Part shown: positions 21,518 through 29,888 of the stretch, one piece after another | Layout: the number at the start of each line of letters is the position of its first letter | Position numbering within the stretch: the stretch's first letter is position 1 | NCBI RefSeq assembly: GCF_001579805.1 | Contig: NZ_CP014546.1 | Location: forward strand, 2,728,001-2,792,000 | Source: Pseudomonas azotoformans | GTDB taxonomy: Bacteria; Pseudomonadota; Gammaproteobacteria; Pseudomonadales; Pseudomonadaceae | Length of the DNA stretch: 64,000 bases | Reading direction: 5' to 3' | Made by a program: the position numbers and the translations under genes | The notes under the pieces: model-generated | Database searches by the model: none | What the model was told of the DNA's origin: nothing | Seen by the model: the letters and a program-made list of their open reading frames with translations, nothing else

Positions 21518-21530
21518 GTTACAATATAAC
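21518..21530. promoter_or_regulatory. Zur box upstream of the zinc receptor
   Basis: GTTACAATATAAC fits the Zur consensus GTTATAnTATAAC with one mismatch. An overlapping half-site, GTTATAGTTACAA, lies at 512-524 in the same hundred. It sits between the receptor (minus) and the VF530 gene (plus), close enough to control either. A matching element is found upstream of the L31B gene at 57054-57066. Confidence 0.75.
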
Positions 21531-21614
21531 ATCTCTTTTTCATTGAGAACGGGAACTTTTTTCTTCGTGCTAAAGTGAGCGGCTGTATTTCTACTTTTTT
21601 GCAAAAGGCCTGGC

Positions 21615-21848
21615 ATGACCGCGACAAGCAACGACCCACTTCACGGCGTGACCCTGCAACACGTCCTCACCACTCTGGTGGAACACTACGAATGGGAAGG
21701 CCTGGCCGAGCGCATTGATGTCCGCTGTTTCAAGAGCGACCCCAGCATCAAGTCGAGCCTCACGTTCCTGCGCAAAACTCCGTGGGCGCGGGAGAAAGTC
21801 GAAGGTCTGTACGTAAAACTGATGCGCACCAAACGCCCGCTGGATTGA
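21615..21848 (+). CDS. VF530-family small DNA-binding protein
   Basis: This 77-residue protein has the VF530 (DUF2132) signature: [28 protein letters not shown] opening (here with YEWEGL), [16 protein letters not shown] and a final [13 protein letters not shown] segment. Family members are small helical proteins reported to bind DNA, of unknown physiological role. It starts 143 bases from the receptor gene on the opposite strand and is followed 4 bases later by the Pr6Pr-type gene, so those two are cotranscribed. The intervening Zur box could also act on it. Confidence 0.85.
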   Translation: MTATSNDPLHGVTLQHVLTTLVEHYEWEGLAERIDVRCFKSDPSIKSSLTFLRKTPWAREKVEGLYVKLMRTKRPLD

Positions 21849-21852
21849 TTCG

Positions 21853-22476
21853 ATGAAGCGGTTCGTGGCAGCAGCGGCGCTGGCCGGTTGGGCGGGGTTG
21901 GCGATCCAGCAATACCTGATTTTCTATTCGCGCTGGGAATCAGGTGCCAGCCTGTTGGGCGGGTTGATCAACTTTTTCAGCTTCTTCACCGTGCTCACCA
22001 ACACCCTGACGGTGGTGGTGTTGAGCTATGCGCTGGTGAAACGTGATTCCCCTGCGAAGCGGTTTTTCCTTGCGCCGGTAATCTGCAGTGGCATCGCCGT
22101 GAGCATCCTGGTGGTAGGCCTGGCGTACAACCTGCTGCTGCGCCATTTGTGGCAGCCCGAAGGCTTCCAGTTCATCGCCGATGAGTTGCTGCACGACGTG
22201 ATGCCGGTGCTGTTTTTCATCTACTGGTGGCGGTGTGTGCCCAAGGGCGATTTACGCTTGAAGCACATCGGCGGTTGGGTGATTTACCCGCTGGTGTACT
22301 TCGCTTACGCACTGCTGCGGGGGGATCTGCTCGGGCAGTATCAGTACCCTTTCATTGACGTGAGCACCCTCGGCTATCCACAGGTGTTTGTGAATGCCGG
22401 GGGGATTCTGATGGGGTTTGTGCTGATCGCGTTGGCGGTGGTGGGGCTGGATAAGCTGATCAAGCCCCGGCGCTGA
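21853..22476 (+). CDS. Pr6Pr family membrane protein
   Basis: A 207-residue inner-membrane protein with about six hydrophobic helices, including LINFFSFFTVLTNTLTVVVL near residue 40 and a polar HDVMPVLFFIYWW segment near 115. The pattern FFSFFTVLTN and HDVMPV resembles the Pr6Pr / FAR-17a-AIG1-like family, whose activity in bacteria is not established. Eukaryotic AIG1 relatives are lipid hydrolases using conserved Thr and His, and a Thr in FTVLTN and a His in LLHDV are present here. It follows the VF530 gene by 4 bases. It ends immediately before the SIP gene, which is convergent. Confidence 0.75.
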   Translation: MKRFVAAAALAGWAGLAIQQYLIFYSRWESGASLLGGLINFFSFFTVLTNTLTVVVLSYALVKRDSPAKRFFLAPVICSGIAVSILVVGLAYNLLLRHLWQPEGFQFIADELLHDVMPVLFFIYWWRCVPKGDLRLKHIGGWVIYPLVYFAYALLRGDLLGQYQYPFIDVSTLGYPQVFVNAGGILMGFVLIALAVVGLDKLIKPRR

Positions 22477-23244
22477 TCATTCCTCTTCGCCGCCTTCGGC
22501 ACGCCAGTAACCCACGGCCTTGAGGTAGTCCTCATTGACCTGGTGCGTGTCCAGCAGCACACGGCGAACACGGCGCGACAACTTGGTTTCAGTGGCGACG
22601 AAGCTGTACAGCGAACCACTCGGCAGCGTCAGTTTCTGCACGGTGTCGAGCAGGTCGTCCTGGCCACGGATCACCCAGGTCACTTCAACATCGGCAGCGC
22701 TTTGCAGCGGCTGCTTTTCTTGCGCATTGGCGATCTCAATTACCGCCAGCACCTTACGCCCCGCCGACAACTCTTCCAGGCGTCGAGCAATGGCCGGCAG
22801 GGCGGTTTCATCGCCGATCAGCAAGTAGCTGTCGAAGATATCCGGCACGATCAACGAGCCCCGTGGCCCGCCGATGTACAGGTGCTGGCCGACCTGCACT
22901 TGTTCGGCCCAAGTGGATGCAGGGCCATCGCCGTGCAGCACGAAGTCGATATCCAGTTCGCCGATGCTGAGGTCAAAGCGACGCGGCGTGTAGTCGCGCA
23001 TGGCCGGTTGCGGGCCGTCGCCCTTGATGGTGAATGTCGGACTTTCCAGTGCAGCCTGCTCGGCGGCGTTCTGTGGGAACAGCAGCTTGATGTGATCGTC
23101 GGCCCCCAGGCTGACAAACCCCGCCAGCTCAGGCCCGCCCAGGGTGATGCGGCGCATGCGTGGTGTGATGTCGACCACCCGCAGCACTTGCAGGCGGCGG
23201 CGTTTGATTTCGTGGGTAACGCGATGGATGGCTTGAGTATTCAT
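22477..23244 (-). CDS. Siderophore-interacting protein (FAD-dependent ferric reductase)
   Basis: This 255-residue cytoplasmic flavoprotein of the SIP family has an N-terminal FAD-binding barrel with TPRMRRITLGGPEL and RDYTPRRFD (flavin-binding RxYTxR). The C-terminal SIP NAD(P)H-binding half contains DSYLLIGDETALPAIARRLE and ends in a WRAEGGEEE-type tail. It would release iron from ferric siderophores. It overlaps the upstream padR-like gene by four bases (ATGA), so it is co-expressed with and probably controlled by that regulator. No siderophore receptor is adjacent. Confidence 0.9.
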   Translation of the reverse strand: MNTQAIHRVTHEIKRRRLQVLRVVDITPRMRRITLGGPELAGFVSLGADDHIKLLFPQNAAEQAALESPTFTIKGDGPQPAMRDYTPRRFDLSIGELDIDFVLHGDGPASTWAEQVQVGQHLYIGGPRGSLIVPDIFDSYLLIGDETALPAIARRLEELSAGRKVLAVIEIANAQEKQPLQSAADVEVTWVIRGQDDLLDTVQKLTLPSGSLYSFVATETKLSRRVRRVLLDTHQVNEDYLKAVGYWRAEGGEEE

Positions 23245-23762
23245 TGGTCTTTCCCGTCGGCAATGGCTTGAGCGGTGCGATTGAGCAGCGCCGCGACACG
23301 AACGATTTCTTCCGGGCTCCAGCGCCCGTGGTGCGAGTGCAGGGCATGACGCAGGTTGTGCACCGCCTCGTGGATCTCCGGTGGGCGGTCATGACCGCGC
23401 AGTGAACGCTTGCTCACGTCGATGCGCATGCGTACGCCGTCCAGGGCGACCGCTTGCTCGCTTAAGAAGAGACGACCGGCGTCGGTGATTGTGTAGCGTT
23501 TTTTTCCGCCATCGGCGTCGCCCTGGATCAAATCGCTTTCTTCCAGGAAGGTCAGGGTCGGGTAGATCACGCCGGGGCTGGGGGTGTACGCGCCATCGAA
23601 CAGGCTTTCGATCTGGCGGATCAAGTCGTAGCCGTGGCAAGGCTGTTCGGCGATCAGCGCCGGCAGCAGCAGTTTCAAATCGCCGGGTGCAAATACCCGG
23701 GGGCCGCGGCCGCGGCCGGAGCGCGGGTCAAAACCGTCGCGCGGATGAGGATGGTCTCGCAT
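23241..23762 (-). CDS. PadR family transcriptional regulator
   Basis: A 173-residue regulator. After a Gly/Arg-rich N terminus (residues 5-25) comes the PadR winged helix: LKLLLPALIAEQPCHGYDLI, SPGVIYPTLTFLEESDLI and KKRYTITDAGRLFL. A C-terminal dimerisation helix follows. I set the start at 23762, where AGAGGCG lies 7 bases upstream; the open frame further upstream has no RBS. A 14-base palindrome 33 bases ahead of the start is a natural autoregulatory site. It is translationally coupled to the SIP gene and likely represses both. Confidence 0.88.
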   Translation of the reverse strand: MRDHPHPRDGFDPRSGRGRGPRVFAPGDLKLLLPALIAEQPCHGYDLIRQIESLFDGAYTPSPGVIYPTLTFLEESDLIQGDADGGKKRYTITDAGRLFLSEQAVALDGVRMRIDVSKRSLRGHDRPPEIHEAVHNLRHALHSHHGRWSPEEIVRVAALLNRTAQAIADGKDQ

Positions 23763-24237
23763 GGGTAGGCGCCTCTGTGTGTCTAGATATAACGTAAGAT
23801 ATATCTTATAGGGCTGGCAAGAGCGCCCGACGGACGGCACGTCGTCTCGCAGGTGTTCGCGCATGACGGCGAGATAAACTAGAGCAACTACTCAAGTTAA
23901 GCATTAAGTGGGTTAAGTCTAATAAATGCAGTTGTTTTTTATTGGGTGTAATCATATTCTTACGAATAAGAATGCAACTAAAGCATTCTCATTTGGTCTC
24001 GCGTAGTTTATGTCTTACGGCTATGTTTTAAGTTTTGGCAAAATGCCATAGCTTTCCTGTCAGTTGTAGTGTTACAAGGCTGCGCAACTAAGTGAATTCG
24101 CCTGATTACTTTAAATGACGTGAGCTGGATACTTGCCTGGCGTTGAACAAGTCGCCGACTTGCAATGCAAATAGTTGAAAAATATGTCGTTTTTCAACTG
24201 CTTCTAAGAACCCCTCTTTAGATGACAGGTAATCACC
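23763..24237. other. AT-rich divergent control region, padR side and fimbrial operon side
   Basis: No gene is seen. The stretch from about 23880 is much AT-richer than its surroundings. It contains two overlapping inverted repeats: ATTCTTA-CGAA-TAAGAAT at 23956-23973 and AGAATGC-AACTAAA-GCATTCT at about 23968-23988. These are candidate sites for the fimbrial regulator, or for silencing by MvaT-type proteins. Confidence 0.55.
23795..23808. promoter_or_regulatory. Candidate PadR operator
   Basis: TAAGATATATCTTA is a perfect 14-base palindrome just upstream of the padR-like start, in an AT-rich patch (GTCTAGATATAACG precedes it). Its size and AT-rich core fit PadR-family sites. Confidence 0.6.
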
Positions 24238-24726
24238 ATGTTCAAGACACTCGCCGTAGCTGTCCCCTTCGTTGCGGCCGCCCTGAGTTCCTCCATCGCC
24301 ATCGCTGCCGATGACGCACGTTCGCCCATCAGCATCACGGCCGACATTCCAACCAAGCAGTTCCACGCCCAGCCTCGTGACCCGAACTTCGGTAAAGACG
24401 AGACCATGAACTACAACCCTGTCAGCGGTGAACTCAGTTCCCTGCGGGCAACCTTCGATGTGAAAAACACCGACGGTTCGGTCAATGCCTACATCGAAGG
24501 CGGCCCAACCGCCGCTGCGCTGTACAACGGTTCGGACGGCATTGCCCTGACCAACACCTTCAACGGTGTGGTCCTGACCGGCACTTCGCAGGAAATGGTC
24601 GATGATCCGCAGTCCACGCCCGGCACCCAGGCTGACCTGGTGATCGCACCGGCTCGCCCGGCAGACACCCAGAACGGCCTGTACACCGCCAGCTACACCG
24701 TGATCTTCGACGCAGTACCACGTTGA
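24238..24726 (+). CDS. CS1-type fimbrial major subunit
   Basis: A 162-residue precursor with a signal peptide (FKTLAVAVPFVAAALSSS, cleaved after IAIA). The mature pilin has the class 5 pattern: SITADIPTKQFHAQP, DETMNYNPVSGELSSLRATFDVKN and the C-terminal YTASYTVIFDAVPR. It forms the fimbrial shaft by donor-strand exchange. It is the first gene of a five-gene class 5 (CFA/I, CS1, alpha) operon. Two stem-loops after its stop probably allow higher expression than the genes that follow. A related subunit lies at 29390-29872. Confidence 0.88.
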   Translation: MFKTLAVAVPFVAAALSSSIAIAADDARSPISITADIPTKQFHAQPRDPNFGKDETMNYNPVSGELSSLRATFDVKNTDGSVNAYIEGGPTAAALYNGSDGIALTNTFNGVVLTGTSQEMVDDPQSTPGTQADLVIAPARPADTQNGLYTASYTVIFDAVPR

Positions 24727-24742
24727 TTCCAGCGGGTGTGTA

Positions 24743-24814
24743 ACCCCCAGGCCACCCTGGCCATGGGGGTATGAAAAGACCGGCCGGCGCCTTCCTCCTC
24801 GAACGCCGGCCTGG
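24743..24814 (+). terminator. Two stem-loops after the major pilin gene (attenuator or mRNA-stabilising)
   Basis: The first hairpin (24743-24770) pairs ACCCCCAGGCCA with TGGCCATGGGGGT, with one bulged base. The second (24780-24814) pairs CCGGCCGGCG with CGCCGGCCTGG. Neither has a strong U-tract, so partial termination or 3' end protection is more likely than complete termination. This is the usual way to make shaft subunit in excess over usher and tip. Confidence 0.65.
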
Positions 24815-24855
24815 TTCAACCGTCCCGACTGTCCGTACCGACGAGTATTCCGTCC

Positions 24856-27379
24856 ATGTTTTCGATGACGCCAATTGCGGGCGCGCTTGCGCTCTTGCTG
24901 TGCGCCACTGCGCTGGCCGCGCCAGCGACCCCCGGCACCACGCCCGGCAGTCTGTTATCTCAGTCCAAGGGACTGCCAGAAGATTTTGAACAACACTTTT
25001 TCGATGTGCCATTGCCAGTGCGCGTGGAACTGGATCAACAGTTCCTGGGCGAAGCCATGATTGTATTAGGACGCGATGATCGTATTACCCTGTTGCAATT
25101 CAATGATATCGGCGATAGCCCCGTCTCTGCCACCACCCGTGCAACTTTGGAGCAACTTCTGCAACAAGGCCTGCTGCTGGGAAGTTGCCAACAAAGTTGC
25201 CCGTCGCAACTGTTGGCCGTGCACTACAGCCTGGAAAAACTCACTGGTGTCGATTCTCACCGAGAACGTTGAGCGCAACGCCCAGATCAAACAGTTTTAT
25301 GATCAACCGGACACCAGCAGTCTTGGCCTGATCGTCAATAACCAATTGAACGTTACCGGTGGCGAGAACGAAGCGGTCGGCGGACGTTACGGCGTCGTCG
25401 CCAGTTCCAGTCTCGGTAACTGGAGCCAGGCGATGAACCTGCAGTTGTCCCGTATCGGTGGCACCGCCACCACTCTGTACCATGCGATACACGAGCTTTA
25501 TACCCAGCGCGAACTGGAAGGCAACTTCGTGCGCCTGGGCTATTTCACTCCCGGCTCCAACGGCCTCACCCGGCAGATCCGCTCGTTCGGCGCCAACCCC
25601 GACACCGCCATGGGGCTGATGTACGGCAGTTCCGACAGCCTGGTGATCAACAACCCCAAGCCCAGCGTGTACCCGGTGTATGTCACCGCCAGCCGCCAGG
25701 CCTCGGTGGAAATCTACCGTGCCGGCCTGCTGATCAATACGCAGCCGGTCGCCGCGGGCCTGCAAACCCTGGATACGCGGCCCTTGCCCGGCGGTATCTA
25801 CGAAGTGGAAGTGCGCCTGATCGAAGATGGCCTCACCACATCCACCACCCAGGAGCTGATCTACAAGCCCAACAACTGGCGCAACCTCGACGAGCGCTGG
25901 CGCTATAACACTTTTGTCGGGCGCGAAAGCAAACTGCTGAGCAACTGGGACGAGCAGTCCAGCGGTTTCCTGACCTACGGCGCCGGCCTCAATTACTTGG
26001 CGCACCCACGGGTGATCCTCGGCCTGTCCACGCGCAAAGTGCGCGAAGCCATGCAATACGGCACCTCCATCGACTGGACCCTGGGCAACAGCCTCAGCCT
26101 GTATGCCAACGTCTACCAGACCCAGGACCACGGCACCGGCCTGGACCTGCAAACCCTGTATAGCTATGGCGCCGGCAGCGTGGTGTTCAGCCACAACCGC
26201 AGCTGGCTCGACACCACCAATATCTATGACGTGCTGCCGGACGGTACGCGCGTGCGTCAGCGCAACGTGTTTATCGGCCAGACCAGCAACTCGTCGTTGT
26301 CACTCAACCATCGACTCAGCAACACGAGTTCGATCAACTCGCGGCTGCCCTACAGCCAAGGCAATATCGAGGGGGTGGGCCTGGATGTGGGGTGGACTGA
26401 GCGCGGAACGTTCTTTGGCAGCGACGCCAACTGGCGCCTGTCGCTGTTCGATCGACCGGCCACCGCCAGCACCGGTGACAACCGCAACCGCGGCGTCGAC
26501 CTCAGTGTCAGCGTGGCCCTCGGTTCACCGGGCGAGCAGTGGTCGGCCAGCATCGGCACCCGCACCGCACGCGATGGTACCCGCGACCATAACGGCTCGC
26601 TCACCTATACCAAGACCCTTGAAGACCACCTGCTGCAAAGCGTCTCCGGCACGGTACTGGCCGATACCTATGGCGTAGGTTTGTCCGGTCGCGCCAGCTT
26701 TCAAAATGATGCGCTCTACGGTGACACCTACGCACAGCGGTCGTCCTTCAACGGTCGCCTGTCCGGTGGCCTGAACCTCAGCAGCACCGTGGCGGTGGGC
26801 GGCGGCGCGGTGCTGCTGAGCAGCCAGCCCCAGGGCGGCGGGGCAGGGATGATCGTGGACGTCGAAACCGACGTCGACGACATCACTCTGCGCGCCGATG
26901 ACTTGACCGGCGGCAGCACACGCCTGCGACCGGGGCGCAACTTTGTGCCGATCACCGCTTACAAGAACAGCACCCTCGCGTTCGACTTCGACGGCAACCA
27001 CCCGCCGGCCGCCAACATTCAGCCGCCACGCAGCAACTACCACCTGAACAAGGGCGGCGTGGAGTACCGCAAGGTCAGCGTCATGAAGACCGTGACCGTG
27101 CTCGGGCGGCTGGTGGATGAAACCGGCCAGCCGCTGCGGGGCCACCAGGTGATCAACCACGCCAGCCGTGCGGTGAGCGAAGTGGACGGTTTCTTCTCGA
27201 TGGAAATGACGGCCGGCGCGCCGACCCTGGAAGTGCGCTATGCCAACCAGCTGTTGTGCCAATTCCGGCTCGCCCCGAGTAATACGCGACAGGAGAGTGA
27301 TGTGTTGATGATTGGGGATTTACGTTGTACGCCGGACACCTTGGCGGAAAACATTTCCAACCTGGCAACAGCAGGGTGA
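24856..27379 (+). pseudogene. Class 5 fimbrial outer-membrane usher (CfaC/TcfC-like), interrupted by a +1 frameshift
   Basis: This usher assembles fimbriae at the outer membrane. Signal peptide from 24856 (ALALLLCATALA), N-terminal domain (VRVELDQQFLGEAM), long barrel region, and C-terminal domains (GRLVDETGQPLRGHQV, CQFRLAP). The opening frame stops at 25272, and the rest reads in another frame to 27379. The break is the AAAAA at 25235-25239. With four A's the join reads HYSLENSLVSILTENVER, giving about 840 residues, typical for these ushers. As written no functional usher is made. The other operon genes are intact apart from the tip gene, so sequence error should be excluded first. Confidence 0.85.
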
Positions 27380-27384
27380 GCCGG

Positions 27385-28619
27385 ATGACTGTAGTCAAGG
27401 TATCGCGGGGCGCGGGAAAAACCGCACTGTATGTCATGGGCTTGTGGGCGTGCCTGACGGCAGGAGCCGCCCAGGCGCTTGTTCAAGAGATCACTGCGCA
27501 ATTTCGCCCAGCCCCGTCCAACCCGATGGTCAACCGGTTCAAGAACACCACCCCGGAAAGCGGCATCTGCCCTTGGCATATTCCCGAGAGGTGCAAGCAG
27601 TTGGGGATTTTCAGTATTCGGACCACGGCTATTCAGTTCAACTCCAACGGCCCAATCCTGGGCAATCACACAGACCCGCGTAAAGGCGCGATGTTCAAGG
27701 TGCCTACTGAATGGCGGGACTTGGTGGTGACCAATACGGTGACGGCGAAAACTGAAACGCTGCAGGTCAGAATTGCGGGCATTGGGGGTAAGTACGTGTT
27801 GCCAGTCTCAGACCGGTGGCTTTGGCTCTATGGCACTGGTGGGTGGCAATACGCTATTAGCCCTTGCTTGCCCACAGGCTACGCGATTGGCAACGATCGA
27901 TATTTGTTGTGGTCGTGGATTACGCCGGTCGGCATCGGTGCCTGCGCAGTACCTGCGGCCAAAGACATTTCAACTCTGTTTTACGAAACGTTCGAGTATT
28001 CGTATGAGCTGAAGACCCCCAACCCGTTGAAAATGGACGCTGGCCAATACGTTGGCACCACCACCTACACCATCGGGCCGGGCGCGGATTTTGATTTCGG
28101 CGACATCATGATCCCGACCGACGACACCCTGACCTTCAACTTCACCCTGGATGTGGACCACCATCTCAAGGTCGAAGTCCCCCCCGGCGGCAACCGCATC
28201 CTGCTGGAGCCCCAAGGCGGCTGGCAGGCCTGGCTGCAAAACTGCGAAAACCCAGCCGCTTGTTCCGCGACCAAGCCATCAACCTGTGGACCAGTTCGGC
28301 CTTCAAGATGACCCTCGAATGCCCCGAGCCCCTGGGCAACACCTGCAGCGTGCGCAATGCGGCAGGCGTGCAGGTGCCGTTGGACATTGCGGTGACGCTG
28401 CCCAATGGCATGAGCGACGCCGCAGGGCGCCCGGTCAACCGCCTGCCGTTGCGGCTCGATGGCAGCGGCACGGAGCTGTTCCAGCCCACGCACTACATTG
28501 ACCGCAAACCCAGCACCCTGCATTTCGAAATCAAGGCCGACGCTGTCGAGCAGATGCTCGACCACCCCGGCAGCACCTTCTCCGGCACCGTCACCGTGGT
28601 CTGGGATTCACAAGTTTGA
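27385..28619 (+). pseudogene. Fimbrial tip adhesin/initiator (CfaE/CblD-like), interrupted by a -1 frameshift
   Basis: The precursor has a signal peptide (LYVMGLWACLTAGAAQA), an N-terminal adhesin domain beginning FRPAPSNPMVNRFKN, and a pilin-like C-terminal half (FKMTLECPEPLGNTC, HFEIKADAVEQMLDHPGSTFSGTVTV split across the window of the domain). The first frame ends at 28311. The final 110 residues read in a second frame to 28619. Adding one C to the CCC at 28251-28253 gives NCENPSRLFRDQAINLW and a protein of about 411 residues. It lies 5 bases after the usher stop. The CblD-type initiator caps the fibre and binds the host surface. A real phase-variable C tract is possible but short. Confidence 0.78.
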
Positions 28620-28644
28620 AGCGCTTTTACATGAGGTTGAGTGA

Positions 28645-29385
28645 ATGAAACGTTTGTTGATGCTGTGCGCCTTGTCGCTGTGTTCCCTCGGCGCCCTGGC
28701 CGGCCCGCAGATCAATGTGGGGGTGGTGTACGACTACCTCGCTGGCGATAAAAGTACCTACATGAAGCGGGTGTTCAACGGCGGCACGTCCACCGCGTTC
28801 GTCAAGGTCAATATCCTCGAGATGATCTACGACGACGATGGCACTTACCGCGAAGTGCCCCTGCAAAACCAGGCCGGCGCCACCGCCCGCGATGGCTTGA
28901 TGGCCAGCCCGGCCCGGCTGATCGTGCCGGCCAACGACACTCAGGGCACACGGCTGCTGTTCATGGGCAACCGCGATAAAGAGCGTTATTTCCGCGTACG
29001 TTTTGTGCCGGTGGTGCCCCAGGCTGAGGATGACTTTGCCGTCACCGCAGACGAACGTGCTGAATATAAGGAAAGCCTCGCGGCCGGCGTTCGCGTGCTG
29101 GCGGGCTACGGCACGGTATTTTTCGTGCGACCGAAGCACACGCAGTTCAACACCCAACTGCAGGACGACGGCAAGCGCTACACCCTGCGCAACGACGGCA
29201 ACAGCGTGGTGGTGGTCGATGAATTCAAGGACTGCGCCGCCGCGTCGCCGCAAGACTGCCGGCCGACTATTCGCCATCACATCCGCGCCGAGCGCTCCTA
29301 CGGTTTTGACAAACAACCTGGCCGTGAATACCGCTTCAGCCTGATCGAAGGCGACGCAACCCGCAAAATCGAGGTCAAGGGGTGA
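28645..29385 (+). CDS. Class 5 fimbrial periplasmic chaperone (CfaA-like)
   Basis: A 246-residue precursor with a signal peptide (LLMLCALSLCSLGALA). Two Ig-like domains follow: an N-terminal one (INVGVVYDYLAGDK, GGTSTAFVKVNILEMIYD, ARLIVPANDTQGTRLLF) and a C-terminal one (RYTLRNDGNSVVVVDEF). It escorts pilins by donor-strand complementation. The SPARLIVPANDTQ strand corresponds to the donor G1 strand region of the family. It starts 25 bases after the tip gene and is followed 4 bases later by the minor subunit. The order subunit, usher, tip, chaperone, subunit differs from E. coli CFA/I, where the chaperone comes first. Confidence 0.85.
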   Translation: MKRLLMLCALSLCSLGALAGPQINVGVVYDYLAGDKSTYMKRVFNGGTSTAFVKVNILEMIYDDDGTYREVPLQNQAGATARDGLMASPARLIVPANDTQGTRLLFMGNRDKERYFRVRFVPVVPQAEDDFAVTADERAEYKESLAAGVRVLAGYGTVFFVRPKHTQFNTQLQDDGKRYTLRNDGNSVVVVDEFKDCAAASPQDCRPTIRHHIRAERSYGFDKQPGREYRFSLIEGDATRKIEVKG

Positions 29386-29389
29386 AGCC

Positions 29390-29872
29390 ATGTACAGAAT
29401 AATTGCGCTGGTGGTGTTGGTGATTGTGCTGGTGTTGTCGATGTCCCAGTTGGAGGCCGCGGTCGAGCGCGAGACATTCGAGGTCTCGGTCACCATCCCC
29501 ACCGCGGATTTCTACGTGCTGCCGGTTGACCCGCAACTGGTGCAGCGCGAGCAAGTGCTGGCGTACAACCCGGTGAGCTCGCAACTGGCAACCTTGCGCG
29601 CGCCGTTTGATGTAAAGAATGTCGGCGGGGCGATTGGTGCACGGCTGGACCAGGCGGCGTACCTGTTCAATGGTACGGATCGCGTCGACCTGCGTGTGAA
29701 GTTCAATGATGTGGAGCTGGGCCTGACCCAAAGCGAAGTGGTGTCCACCGCCGATGCCCGGCCCGGCAAACGCGTGGGCCTGGAGATCGCTGCGATCAAG
29801 CCCGATGGCGATTACCGGCCGGGGCATTACTTCGGCACGGTGCATATGGTGTTTGATGCGCTTGCGCCTTGA
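29390..29872 (+). CDS. Second CS1-type fimbrial subunit
   Basis: A 160-residue pilin related to the first gene of the operon. It has a short signal segment (IIALVVLVIVLVLSMSQLEAA) and then VSVTIPTADFYVLPVDP, AYNPVSSQLATLRAPFDVKN and the C-terminal YFGTVHMVFDALAP, all aligned with the major subunit's blocks. Being last and distal to the stem-loops, it is probably a minor subunit. The signal segment is unusually hydrophobic at the very N terminus. It ends 16 bases from the convergent stop of the giant toxin gene, with no clear terminator between them. Confidence 0.85.
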   Translation: MYRIIALVVLVIVLVLSMSQLEAAVERETFEVSVTIPTADFYVLPVDPQLVQREQVLAYNPVSSQLATLRAPFDVKNVGGAIGARLDQAAYLFNGTDRVDLRVKFNDVELGLTQSEVVSTADARPGKRVGLEIAAIKPDGDYRPGHYFGTVHMVFDALAP

Positions 29873-29888
29873 TGCTGTCTGCGATGTT

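Noticed and set aside
19670..21529. Long plus-strand open frame across the TonB receptor
   Set aside because: Antisense shadow; no RBS or domain.
24743..24814. Full transcription terminator after the first pilin gene
   Set aside because: No U-tract, and the downstream genes need the same promoter; partial attenuation is a better reading.
28251..28253. Phase-variable homopolymer in the tip adhesin gene
   Set aside because: Three or four C's is too short for typical slippage; sequence error is simpler.
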